Of a stretch of 64,000 nt of DNA, positions 47,761-61,400 are shown one piece after another. The stretch is from positions 18,904,411 to 18,968,410 of the forward strand of contig NC_133472.1 in the NCBI RefSeq assembly GCF_025370935.1. The letters run 5' to 3'. The translations under genes were made by a program, and so were the position numbers. The first letter of the stretch is position 1, and each line of letters begins with the position of its first letter. Below the pieces are notes generated by a model. That model did not search any database, was not told where the DNA came from, and saw only the letters and a program-made list of their open reading frames with translations. This DNA is from Choristoneura fumiferana. Taxonomy: Eukaryota; Arthropoda; Insecta; Lepidoptera; Tortricidae.

Positions 47761-48713
47761 CCTTAAAATTATTTATAAGTAACTTTATTTCGCTCGGCTT
47801 CGCATGTGTATTAACATTAATACTCTATCAGGGTTACTCAAAGTGGGGTACGCGAACCCCTAGGGGTTCGCTATTCGACGGTAGGGGGTTCGCGACAAGG
47901 TTTACGTGACTCCAAAAACCACCAGGCTGCAAGACTAGCAAGATGATTAAGATTGGTTTTTGGAGTCTTTTTGTATTTGTTATTTTTAGTTCCTCCAACA
48001 GTCAATTTAATTACTTTCTTTGGGGGGGGGGGGTTCGCTATCGTCTAGAAACTTTAACAGGGGTACGTGCCCTGCTCTATTTGATACATTATTGTTTTTC
48101 TTTGTATTTACTCGTAGTTAGGTACAGCATTATACGTCAAGAGTACCAACATGTGAATATCCACGTAGTTACAAAAATAAGTACCTATTCATCAACCCTA
48201 TTGCCGAAGTACCTAATACTTAAGCTTTGTGTAGGTACGTATTGATGTCCTTTTGACTGTACAACTTTCAACTGCACTGTATTGTTTGTTATACATAGCA
48301 AAGTAACCACATAATGTACCCGAAGTAGGGTTATGTTTTCGAGCATATGTAAATGGCTGAACAGATTCCAACATATTATTATGAGATATCATGAGATTTG
48401 TTATAACTGTTAAAGTGACACAGGGTAGGTATACGAGTACTTACTATTAATACTTATGGCGTCTGCGAAAAAAATGTGGAGGCGAGATTAAGTTTTTTAT
48501 TCTTGTTAAATGGGTATCAAATAAAAGAAAATAATTAGTACAATCCAAAAAACATATATTATAAAACGTTTAAGCTACTATTTTCTTAGAAACGTCAAAA
48601 AAGTATAAAATACTTAATAGAAATAAATACAAATAATCAAAAACACTACTGCTAAAACTTTCTAGTCTAGGACTTTGTACCTAGTCAAGCAAATTGAAGT
48701 TCAATAGTTGGGA

Positions 48714-48785
48714 TCCAATAAAAATTGTGACCTGCTTAAAAATTGTTACCAGTTTAAAAATTGTGACCAGCTTAAAAATTCCCAG
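48714..48785. repeat. 18-bp tandem repeat, about 4 copies
   Basis: The unit ttaaaaattgtgaccagc is seen with small changes in four successive copies. Confidence 0.75.
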
Positions 48786-49729
48786 TATATGTATCCCGAC
48801 TGTTTAATTTCTAAACTCATAAAATACTGATTATTTTCTTTTTAGCTTTTATTTAAAGTTTTTTGAAGCAGTTGGTTTATTGTTTTCTTTAATTATTTAT
48901 TTCAACCGGTTAATTTTAGGGAAAAAATTTGATTTACTGTTTGACGAGTTTCCCCGAAACCCAGTGATGCGATTTAGATGCAGGAATTCCTCATTTTTAT
49001 CTTAATGGGAGCTACCCTATGGGATAACCGTATCCTTAAGTAAACTAAATCATCATCAAAATAACGATGAACCGGATGCTAACGTATGTACCAATGTGCG
49101 TTGGATAGAACAAAGGATTTCATAATTACCTACTTATGGTTTTTTAACGTCGTAAAATAATGTTTAATAAACTTGAAAGTGACGATACGATTTATCATAG
49201 AATTACAATCAGAGCTCCGACGGACACGCGGAGAGGGTTAGCTCTTGTCCAAATTGACATGCGGGATGCCGTCTCGCGTCTTAGCTTTGTATGTACTCGT
49301 ATTGTTCTGCAATACGGGCCACCCGAAAAGTTATTCTTATAGAAAGAGTTGTACGACACAAAATGACCATAATTTAAGGGAGGCCGGAGATAGGAGGCAC
49401 TAATGGAAGTTATGTTTAGTTAGTACACTTAATACGGTCGAGAGTTCATCTACGTCGCGGTTATCAAACAGCGATGTACTCGCTTCTTATCCAGAACAGT
49501 CAGTGCCCTACCCTCCGCCAGCTCACATAAAACGTTTATTAACCACTCAATCAATTTAAACTGATACATAGTATTAGGTTGTGAAAAAGTAGTAAAAGTA
49601 CCAAAATTACAAATACAGAAGAATTAAATCTAAAATAGAAATGATCAAATCTTACAGGAAATAACCATTATAAAGTGTTTGTAACACTTAAATTAACTAA
49701 TAACTATATTATAGTTTATTATTTAAACA

Positions 49730-52368
49730 ATGGGTTACTCGTTCTCTCGCAGGCAGTGGATTACCATAGTTGTTATTTCGATAGCTGATTTTTGCAATGC
49801 AATATGTGTAGCATTGCAGGCGCCGTTTTATCCTCAAGAGGTCAGTACATAAATATTTATTTCTTTCACCTTCATTTAGCTTGTATTACATAATTCGGAC
49901 ACATCTATTTTTTTTTGTCTACGCAGCAGAGCAATGATTTTGAGTGTACATTTTATTAAACTTAATAAAAGCTGTTACTAAGTAAGTACAACATGTAGTA
50001 CCTGTAGCAAAAATATAGATCCTTACCTATCAAACTGTGCAAAAGCAACAGGGTTAGGTATTTTTCAATGCTTCCACGCAGCGCACCCTAAGAATTGTCT
50101 CTTGAGGTAATTCCAAAACAAAAAATAAGTAAATTCTTTATAACTAAGAATCAATTAGCGAGTGTGTTTGAAAATCATGAATATTTTTTTTTGAAGCAGC
50201 GTGAATGGAAAGGTCGTGATTTTGCTTATAGCCTACTCGGGAATGGGTTGGCTACTCTGCCTTGATCCGCGTCTTTCTCTGCGCAGTCCTAGTTATAATT
50301 AAGAGCTATACTAGTGTGTGGGATAGCTCTTAATTATAACTAGGACTTCAGACTGGTAGAAAATTATTTTCATGGATTTTTTTGTAGTCGGTTCTATTTT
50401 TTGTTATATTTTTTTTTCACGCTTTTTAGTGTACCTAAAAGATCTAAGATACAATAGTTTAATGTCAACTGCTCGTCACCTTTTACGAAAAATTGCTTTT
50501 TCCGATGCAGAGACGTTCATTATTGCGGAGTCCTGCAGGGCTACTACGAAACTCGAAACTTGAAGTTCGTGTCGCGCGGTCCCTTTCGCTTTCGTATTAA
50601 ATAGTATAAGAGTTTCGAGTTTCGTAGTAGCCCTGCTGGTGGTGCCCGTTCCATTTCACCATATGCATTACGATGATCATAAATTGCTTAGAAACTGTGT
50701 TAAAGTAATTGAAATTCAACCCGTGAGTACTTGTTATTGAGTAGTCACTCCGTTGGTCAAATGTGGTCTTCATCATCAGTTCCACTTCACCAAATGATGA
50801 TTTTCAAGAGCAAATGCACGAGTCACTACTAAATATTTATAATACTGAAATTACCCTGTGTCCCTACAATATTTGAAGAGTTCCCTCGATTTCCTTAGGA
50901 TCCCAATCATCAGATCCTGATTTGGTGCTTATAGGACCTAATTGAAAGCATTCCTAGATGAACGAAAAAAAATTTTTTTCAAATAGGTTCATAAAAATTA
51001 CGGGGTTCTGAGGTAACAAACATGAAAAGAAATACAACAAAATTGATTACCTCCTTATTTTGAAGTCGGTTTAAAAGTACCCTGTGTCAAGTCCTATAAC
51101 GTGTACCTCTTGAGTGTAGCCGTTTACGCGTAGTTAGATGACATTCAAATAAACCAACTTTGCTATTTATAGAATTACTCAGCGATTTGTTCTAAAATGT
51201 TCTTTGTCGTGAGATTGCTTTGCGAATTGATAAATTTATTTACTACAGTCAATCTGTTTTTTAATGTGTAGTGATAGAAATTCAGGCATCAAAGTAGCAG
51301 TTACACATCGATAACAAAAAAATGTTACGTGCCTACAAGAACAGCATCTATTCAAAAGCCGATTAGACTTATTAATTAACCTTAGGCCTTATTTACGTAC
51401 TTGACAGTGGCGTAGCTATCGTATGGCCAGGTGGTGCAGTGCACCAGGGCCCCGGACCTCAGGGGGCCCTCTAACCTAAGCTTTGAAAAGAGAGGAAGCA
51501 TAAAGACGACCAGATGGACTAGTGGTTAGAGAACCTGACTACGAAGCTTGAGGTCCCGAGTTCGATTCCCGTGTCGGGGCAGATATTTGTATGAAAAATA
51601 CGAATGTTTGTTCTCGGGTCTTGGGTGTTTAATATGTATTTAAGTATGTATCTATCTATATAATTATATTTATCCGTTGCTTAGTACCCATAACACAAGC
51701 TTTGCTAAGCTTACTTTGGGACTAGGTCAATTGGTGTGAATTGTCCTGTGATATTTATTTGATATTTATTTATAAAAGAAAAGAGAAAAAAAATGTCGTG
51801 AGCATGCTTTCGAGATTTTTTTAAGGTACTTTGATGTTTTTGAAGGCCAATAAAAGTTCAAGGTGATATAGGTATAAAAAAAATAGTTTATTCACTAACT
51901 TAAGATATAACACGAAATCTGAGTTGGTGCCTCTTTTTAAGCATTAACATGCTTGTGTTAAGAGACACTGCTCCTCAACATAGTAAACTGTATAATTTTA
52001 GGTGTACAGGTACTTTAAAGACATATATTAAACTAGCTTTTGCCCGCGGCTTCGCTCGCGTTATATTTGGAGTAACATACATTTACTTTCTGCGATCCTT
52101 TTTTCGTGTTTTGATTAATTTTTCGGAGGATTATATGGAAATACAAATACAGACAGATTTTATTTTAGACAGATGGTGCAAATTTTGTAATACAATAATC
52201 GACCTGCATACGTAATTAATTATGATTCTTACCAGCTTTGAAACCCTGCTTCGCTGATTCAGGGTTGGAATTTTAGAAAACGTTAAAGTACATACCACGC
52301 GTTTCTTTTGCCCGCGACTTCATACACGATATCCATATCCATACTAATATTATAAATGCGAAAGTAAC

Positions 52369-52401
<33 letters not shown>

Positions 52402-55400
52402 TACGCTTTCACGCCTAAACCGCTGAACCGATTTTGATGAAATTTGGTACAGAGATAGAATAGACCTTGGGAAAGAACATAGGCTATCTTTTATCGCGAA
52501 AAAAAGGCTTTAAGGGGTTGAAATAGGGGATGAAAGTTAATATGGTGAAAGTTCGTCGCCGTCGAAGGTAAAACGATGAAATTTGGTATTTAGGCCCTTC
52601 ATAAGAAATAAATCGATATTTGTTTGAGATTTTTTGAAAATTCGACCTGTGAGGGGATGAAAGTTTATATGGAAGATCGCCATTGTCGAATATAAATCGA
52701 TGGTTCTTTATGAAACTTGACATTTGGGCACGTTATAAGAGATAAATAGATATTTGTACGCGCGTTTTTTAAAATTCTTCCTGTGCGGGGGTGAAATAGG
52801 GGATGAAACTTTTTTTATTCGACTGGATGGCAAACGAGCAAGTGGGTCTCCTGATGGTAAGAGATCACTACCGCCCATAAACATCTGCAACACCAGGGGT
52901 ATTGCAGACTTTATATGGAAGATCGTCATTGTTGAAGATAAATCGATGGTTCTTTGTGAAACTTGGCATTTGGACATTATAAGAAATAAATAGATATTTG
53001 TTCAAGCGTTTTTGAAAATTTTACCGGCGAGGGCATGTTAGCAGAGGAGATGATGCAGTGCCCTTTAAACTCATAGCAAAATGTACGCAATGTGGGGTCA
53101 TTATAGATGGCTTACTGACTTAGACAGTCAGACATGAAAAATTATGATTTTCAGATTTTTCTTATTTATTGTGCTATGTAAAAGCTGCCTTTGTGCAAAA
53201 AAAAATCCAAGTTTCTAGGACAGCCGGAAGTGCTCTATAACTTCTTCTGTTAAGGCGATTTGTATGGACACACATTTTAATGACTGTAGCTTTTGATTGC
53301 CTTGACTTAGAAGTTTCATTTTTTCACAGCTTTCGGGACTATTGACCTGAGTTTAGGGTTTTAATCTCAAATAATCTCAATTCGATACCGATATTCCGCG
53401 CGTTTACGAGATAGAGGATCTTGACAGACAGACGGACGGACGGTAAGCAAGGTGATCCTATAAGGGTTCCATTTTTTCCTCTTGAGCTACGGAGCCTAAA
53501 AAACATTTTTTCCGGCGTTTTTCAAATTTCGACCTATTTACCTACTTGAAAATATGGGGATGATAGTTTTTAAGGAATTCCAAACAAATTTACTATAAGT
53601 ATGTTTATCGAAAATATGTGTCGCTATGCTTAGTAAAAATGCCTTAGTTAATTATAATCCTACCCTCCTAGCTTACAATAAAGGACGTAAGGTGTCAAGA
53701 GTTCAGTATGAAGAATAATAATGAGTCCTTTTGTGTTGTAAGTGTATAATACACGTCATATTGCTAAAATGTGGCTACCCGCAAAATATTTTTGTTTTAT
53801 CAAAGAACATGGATATATGAATGGACGGAAGAACAAAAATAAATAGTTTATATTTATAGCAATGTATTAAAATAGGTTATTTTCAGTAAACTGTGGAAGT
53901 TTCTATGTGCTATTATTGGCAGAATAGTTATCCTAAATAAATTAAATACTTTCCAAAGTTATTATTCCACGCGGACGAAGTCGCGGGCAAAAGCTAGTAG
54001 GATTATATCCCGAGAAATTGTAAAGTTCCCGCGGGACATGAATTACTGTTATGATCTATTTTAATATTCTTAATTGTCGACTAGAGACACATTGTAGCTT
54101 TCTATTATTGGAATAATTTTGAAAATGTGCCTCAAAATTGAAACTTATTTTTATTCTGCGGAAAGTTTGCAATTTTTCTTAAAGTAAGTACCTAGTCTAA
54201 TGTCAATCAGGGATAGTGTATCTTTCTATTGATAAAAGAATTATTTAAATCAGCTCAATAGTTTCAGAGATGACCCCCAATAAACAAAGAAAAAAACAAA
54301 GTTGAGATATTTTCCTATTCTTTCTATTTCTCTGATCTTTGCCTTAGTGCACCTCTGCATTACTTTAGGTCCATCTATGCCAAATTTCACACCGTAGCAT
54401 GCTGAACGGTTGTGTTGCTCTGAAGATGAGCTCTGGTTGAGTTCGAAAAGCGTCAGTGTAAAGGGGTGGTGGTGATAGATGGATTTGTGTGATTTGTGTG
54501 TTCTTAGTGTGGAGGTGGAGGAACTGCATGAACAAACATTGCATGGGCACAAAAGTAGCTATCATAAAGGTCGCGGGTGGGCAAAGTAATTGTGTCAGCT
54601 CATTGAACGTACATGTAAAATTTAGTATCTATGCTATCAGCCCTTGAGGAGTTCCGTCATCAGCAGCCAACCTTGGATGCAGTATCAGACGGTGTATATC
54701 ATATAAACGCATTGTCATTGAAATTTAACAATCATGTAAAGTCCTTTGCGTGTGCCATCAATTTTTGAGGAGTTCCCGAGACGGTCCTCACCAGAATGAG
54801 TAGGATGTCACTGCTAAATAATTGTTACTAGATTTACATCAGTTTGCCAAATCTCCAGTCCCCAGTTTTATTGGTTTAGCTTATGCGTTTTCTGATTCAG
54901 TTGGTAAGTACCTACCTATATAAAATCCTCTTTATTCGGTTTATCCCGTGGGATGTTTGGAAAATCTTTGAAATAGTTTTTACCTACCTGCATGCCAAAT
55001 TTGAAGTTTCTAATAATTATAGTTACGCAAATAGGGCCATTTTGAAGTGAAAATATAAATCCAATTTTATTCCCTATCCCGTGGGAAATTTGATAAATCC
55101 TGAAAATAGTTTTTAGCTGTTAGTATTACCTACTTGTTTACCAAATTCGAAGTCTCTAATAATTATAGTTACGGTAAAAAGGTCAATAATTGAAAGTGAA
55201 AATACAAATCCCATATATTCACTATCCCGTGGGAATTTCGAGAAATCCTGAAAACCGTTTTTAGCTGTTAGTACCTATTACCTACTTGCATGGCAAATTT
55301 GAAGTTTCTAATAAATAATAATTATAGTTACGCAAATAGAGCCATTTTGAAGTGAAAATATAAATCCCATTTTATTCTCTATCCCGTGGGAATTTTGATA

Positions 55401-58400
55401 AATCCTGAAAATAGTTTTTAGCTGTTAGTATTACCTACTCGTTTACCAAATTTGAAGTCTCTAATAATTATAGTTACGGAAATAAGGTCATTATTTAAAT
55501 GTGAAAATACAAATCTCATTTATTCACTATCCCGTGGGAATTTCGTAAAACCCTGAAAACGGTTTTTAGCTGTTGGTATTATCTACTTGCGTGCCAAATT
55601 TGAAGTTTCTAATAATTATAGTTACTGAAATAGGGCCATTTCGAAGTAAAAATATAAATCCCATTTATTCCCTATCCCGTGGGAATTTCGAAAAATCCTT
55701 TCTTAGTGCGCGTCTACACCTATTAAGGAACATATATTCCAAATTTCAAGTTTCTAGACCCAGCGGTTTGGGCTGTACGTTGATCTATAAGTCAGTCAGT
55801 CAGTCAGTCAGTTTCTATTATTTTATATATACTTTAACTTATTATTAACTTAACTATAAGAGTAGGAGTTTACACAAACAATTATGAACATGATGAGTGC
55901 ATGTGAGTTGAGTGTGTCTTAGTTACATGTTGTGTTGTTTAACAGTAAGTTTTCTATGTCATAATAAGTTTTTGTTTTTAACCAATCCAGTAGCTTTGTT
56001 TCGACTTCATGGCATGTACAGGGGTATATGTTTATATGGTTATTTATGAGATTGTATAGTTTCGCCGATTGTGCTATCTGTTGTCGCTTTGCATAAGCCG
56101 TTTTTACATGTGGAGTTTTAATTAGGTATTTTGTTTTTGGACTTGTTTTTTCGTCGACTAGACGTTGTTTCTGATTGGTAGACAGTATGTTTATGTGTTT
56201 TAAGAGTAAGATTTAAAATATAAAGCTTTCTAACAGATATAACATCAGCAATTCTATACAATTCAGTTGTGGAGAATCTATAAGGCTTGAAATAAATAAC
56301 TTTGAGCAGAGCCCTTTGCGCTCTTTCCAGTTCGAGGAACTTGTTTTTCGTGGCACCACGCCACGCTTGGTGGCTACATTTCTGAGATTTGTGAAAACCC
56401 AGATTAACTTTCTCACTCTGGACATGAGACTCTCAGTGTGGTGATGCCAGGTTAAGCGTTGATCGAGAATAACACCCAAGTATTAAGTAGTTTCTACTTT
56501 ATCTATTACGGAACATGAACAGGTATTCTGCATAGTTTTGTCGCAAGTATGGATCTTTATTGAAAAATGTGATCCAGGTTGAGTACGTACCTATGCAGTT
56601 GGTGAAAAAATAAAATTCGTTTTAGCAGTGTTTAACGTGAGTAAGTTTCCATGGAGCCATTTAGCAACTTTAGCGAGTCCACGTATTAACACAAATATTA
56701 TATATGCAAAAATAACCTCCTGCAGAGTAAAGCCACAAGACTATCACTAGGCGCCTGATCACAGATAACGGCATTCGTACTCGTAGATATTCAATTATTT
56801 AACATGTGTTTTGTAAATAATTATAAATTGCATTGCATATCTTCATACGTACACTCGCACAACACTGACTAGCAGAAATAATGGGTCGTCTTCCATCACA
56901 TAAAAAGCTCAGTTATTTTTGCTTGTCAGTATATTCAGTCTTTGCAGCGCAACTATTTTCACTTAACGTGGTAAAATAAATAATTGAACGTTCTTTATCA
57001 ACTCTTTACAATTAACCAAGTAAAGTTATTCGAAGAGATGCAATTTATATATCTTTTACAACAGACTCGTCTAAAAGACCCAGGAACTGCAGTAATTTTA
57101 TTTTTACCGGACTTCAAAAAAAGGAGTGTTATTGATCAATTCGTTTGAGTATTTGATGTTTGATACCTTTGAACTCCGTGATTTACTTGAACCGATTATT
57201 ATTATTTTCATTGAAAAGGAATACCTATATCCAATTACGTCCCATTGTCACGAATTCAGGATCTGTTGAGAAGATCCCAAGCAATTCAAGGGAACTTTTC
57301 AAATATTAGTGGAACACGTGGAACACCTACGGTGATTGGGTATATTTAGCAGTAACTTGTGCATTTGGTCTTGGAATTTACCATTTGGTGACGTGGATTG
57401 ATGGGAAATGCCGCAGTCAGCCACAGCATCTGAAAAAGCAATCTTGTGTAAAAGGTGACGAGCACGTAACATTAAACTATTTAAACTTAAATTATAGTTA
57501 CTAGTTTCTTCAACAGTACACGTCTTGAGTTAATGAGTACTTAGGAATACCTATACAACATTGATGAACAAGCCCAGATAGAATCTGACCCTATACCTAC
57601 CACGAAGTGCAAAACTCGAACTTCGTTGTTGCCGTGCCGCTGACGCTTATGTCATTTAATACGCGAGTGAACCTATAATCGTCTACCTTACCTACATGCT
57701 ATCTATTTGTCTGCTATCATTCCTGCTACCTCATACTGAGGCACCAATTTCAAGTTAGTAGATAAAGTAAGTTTCAAATAGGTGGTTACCTTACGCTTAT
57801 ATTCTGCGGTCTGGATGCTATATGCTTATATTGGGTCCACACTATGCAGGTGGTAGGACCTTGTGCAAGGTCCGCCCGGATTGCTACCACCATCTTGCTC
57901 GCTAATCCTGCCGTGAAACAGCAGTGCTTGCACTGTTGTGTTTCGGCGTGGAGAGTAAGACAGCCGGTGGAATTACTGGCACTTGAGGTATCCCATCTTA
58001 GGCCTCTAGGTTGGCAACGCATCTGCAATACCCCTGGTGTTGCAGATGTTTATGGGCGGTGGTGATCTCTTACCATCAGAAGACTCACTTGCTCGTTTGC
58101 CATCCAGTCAAATAAAAATAAAAAAACACAGTACTCATATGTGGATCCAATTTGCACTGTTCAATGCTATTTTTTATTCTCGGTAGGTAAATATCTATGT
58201 TTAGCGGTATCTTTCTTTTTTATTCGATTAGGTATCCATATGGAGTTATATTATATATTTGTTTTCTTACTTCTTCCTTATACTTACAGTCAAGAAAACT
58301 GAATCACGTACCAGGGTGGAACCTTTTCATAACCAACTTTCACTATGATTTCTTTGGCAGATGTACCTATGGAATGTTAACATGACATTAGTAGCACAAA

Positions 58401-61400
58401 GGTTCCACCCTGGTACCTACGTCATTCAGTTTCCTTGACTGTACCTACCGTCAAACATGGCAACTTTACTTTCTGCAAGCAACATTTTCCGCAAACCCTT
58501 AAATGACAAAATGCGTTGTTATTATTAATAATGAAATTGGATGATAGAGACACCCTGATATTACCTTTTTAAATCGGGAGTTACTGTCATCTAATTTTAC
58601 TTAGTAATTAATAACAAATGTTGTCACTTAAGAAGCAACTTTAGCACTATAGACTGTGCTAACGTTGCTTACAAAAGGTATATGGTTGCCACGTTTGACA
58701 TAGGTAAGTATTGGAATTTTTGCAGGCAGAGAAAAAACACTGTACGGCGACGGAGTATGGGCTGGTATTCGGGGTGTTCGAGCTAGTGGTGTTTTTGGTC
58801 AGTCCACTCTACGGGGCACACCTCAACCGGCTCGGACCCAAACTGCTGTTCAATGGCGGCATCCTCACCACCGGCACCTGCGCCATACTCTTCGGGTAAT
58901 ATGCTGCAACATTCGCTACATTTTCAAACGAAAACGATCCAAGACATGCTATGGCAAGGGCGTTATTGACTTGTAGGCCCTATAATGTATAAGTAATGAT
59001 GCTTTCAGATAATCTGTTAAATTCTAAAATAATTACCCTGTAGACCAAGTGATCTAGTTTTTGTTGCGGATATAAAACATACGTATAGATATACCAAATC
59101 AGAAAACGTGTACCTAAGCGACTGTTTAGTTACGAATATTAAATCGAATATTATCACTCTCAAACTGAATAATATTAAGTTGACGGTCATTCTTTCATTG
59201 CATAAATGAACCTATCCTTAATTCAAAATAGGATAATAATGTTCATATCCTCAACATTTGGCCGTGTTGCTACTTGCAACTACCGAGATCACAAGTAAAC
59301 CGAAGTGGGGTGTATCACGTTGATCAACGCGCGTTTTTATGCATTTAATTCTGTCACAGAACGCGGCTTCTGGTATGTTCTATATTCTAAGGTCAGGGAT
59401 AAATGTATATTTGTACAAAGACCACAGACAGAGGTATATTACACAACAACATTGCTCGTCTCTGCTAGCAAGTCGTTTGATAAATGTACACCACGTATAT
59501 GTTTATAACAGGTTACTGGACAGAGTGGAAGGTCACGGGCCTTTCATAACGTTGAGCTTTGTGATCCGCATGGTGGAGGCGATGGGTAACGCCGCCTTCC
59601 TCACCGCTTCCTTCGCAATCATCGCCAAAGAGTTCCCCAACAACGTCGCCGTTATGTTCGTAAGTTTAAAATAGACACTTTTTCTATACCGTTTGCATCA
59701 TCATCATCATCATCATCATCATCGGCCTATCTTAGTCCACTGCTGGACATACGCCTCTCCAGTTGCACGCCACTGAGTACGATCCTCGGCCAGTGTCATC
59801 CAGTTCTTGCCAGCTAACCTACGAAGATCATCGCTCCATCTAGTGTGAGGGCGTCCTACGCCACGCTTGCCGATTCGCGGTCTCCACTCAATAACTCGTT
59901 TGCCCCAGCGGTTATCGGTTCTTCGACTGATATGGCCGGCCCACTGCCACTTCAGTTTGCTTATCCGGTGGGCTATGTCGATGACTTTAGTTCGGTGTCG
60001 GATCTCCTCGTTTCGAATTCGATCCTTCAGAGAAACTCCGTCCATAGCCCTTTCCATAGCTCGCTGAGCGACTTAAATTTTTGGACCAGCCCAACCGTGA
60101 ATGTCCACGTCTCGGCACCATATGTCATGACAGGTAGGACGCACTGATTGAAGACTTTCGTCTTCAGGTTCTGTGGAATTGGCGATGTTAAGACTCGACT
60201 AAGTTTCCCATATGCTGCCCAACCCAGCTGTTTTCTTCTATTGGCCTCTTTCTCGGAGTTGTTTCTACCCAACTGCAAAGTTTGCCCGAGGTAAACATAC
60301 TCTTTAACAACCTTCAGAGAGTTGCCCTGTACTGCAATTGATTCCGGACTTACATGTTCATTAATCATGATTTTGATTTTGTCCAAGTTCATCCGGAGAC
60401 CGGCGTTGCGAAGAATCAGCTAGGTCGCTCAACATATGTTGCAAATCTTGTAGCGTCTCTGCCATGATGACGATATCGTCTGCAAATCGCAAGTGTGAGA
60501 GGTTCTCGCCGTTTATATTAATGCCATGTCCTTTCCAGTCCAGTGTCTTGATCACAAGTAAATTCAATATATCAATGAACTACAAACAATTACTTTGCTC
60601 GCCCACGACATAATGATCACTATTTCTATGCAACAAATGTGTGTTGATGCAGCTTCTCCACCTCCACATTGTAAGATCACACACAAATCACACAAACCCG
60701 ACGATCACCACCACCACACTACACTGCCGCGTTTCAAACTCAACCAGAGAACAGTAGTAAAGTGAGTGAAGTATTTGTTGGTAGTTTATTGATATGGACT
60801 TCCGCAAAGTAGTTAACGCCTGCCTGATTCAATAACAATTGAATGCCGTGTGAGCTGAGGAAAGTAACCTGAGTAAAGTAGAACTATAAATGCTGTGTTG
60901 CAGGCATCGTTGGAGACTTTCTTCGGGCTAGGTTTGATCGTGGGCCCGACGCTGGGCGGCGCGCTGTACTCGCTGGGCGGATACTCGCTGCCGTTCGCAG
61001 TGCTGGGCTCGGCGCTCTTCTGCGCCGCCATCATGAGTTGCGTCGCGCTGCCCGCCTGCAACGACGATGAGGACCTGCGACCCACTGGCCGTTAGTTGCT
61101 TTTATTAGAACCATTCTTCTAAAAGATAAAGTTAAACCTTTGGGATTACTTTGTTGTACGAGTAAAGACTATTTTCTCAGGAATGAGTCGTGGTAGGTCT
61201 TAAATTGAGATTAATATCTAATACTAGCTGTAGCCCGCGACTCTGTCTGCGTTTCTACTTAGGTCCGAGAATAGGATGTAAACTATGTTTCATACTTCTG
61301 TATGAAAAATAGTTTACATCCTATTCTTGGACCTACCGAATATACACAAAAAAAACATTAAAATCGGTTAAGCCGTTTCGAAGGAGTTTAGGCACAAACA

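Larger units (their letters stand above)
40990..49729. other. Gene-poor region between JHBP gene 4 and the transporter
   Basis: Upstream of JHBP gene 4 (41130-41300) is a CpG-rich stretch that may belong to its promoter. The remainder holds a TIR element (41806-42867), dispersed repeats near 43565-43900, motif clusters and a foldback element (44190-46095), a SINE head (46177-46247), a LINE tail (47329-47760), a 'ggggttcgc' repeat (47840-48070) and a 4-copy 18-bp repeat (48714-48785). No exon is supported. Confidence 0.55.

Noticed and set aside
51508..51585. tRNA-like A and B boxes
   Set aside because: There is no pairing acceptor stem, and several copies carry the same downstream tail, so this is a SINE head rather than a tRNA gene.
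57786..58028. - strand ORF of 80 codons, similar to one at 62570-62932
   Set aside because: Both overlap two copies of the same dispersed repeat; the similarity comes from the repeat, not from a gene family.
59719..60392. ORFs of 112 and 121 codons on the - strand
   Set aside because: They are pieces of a dead RTE-like LINE, not a host gene; recorded as a mobile element.
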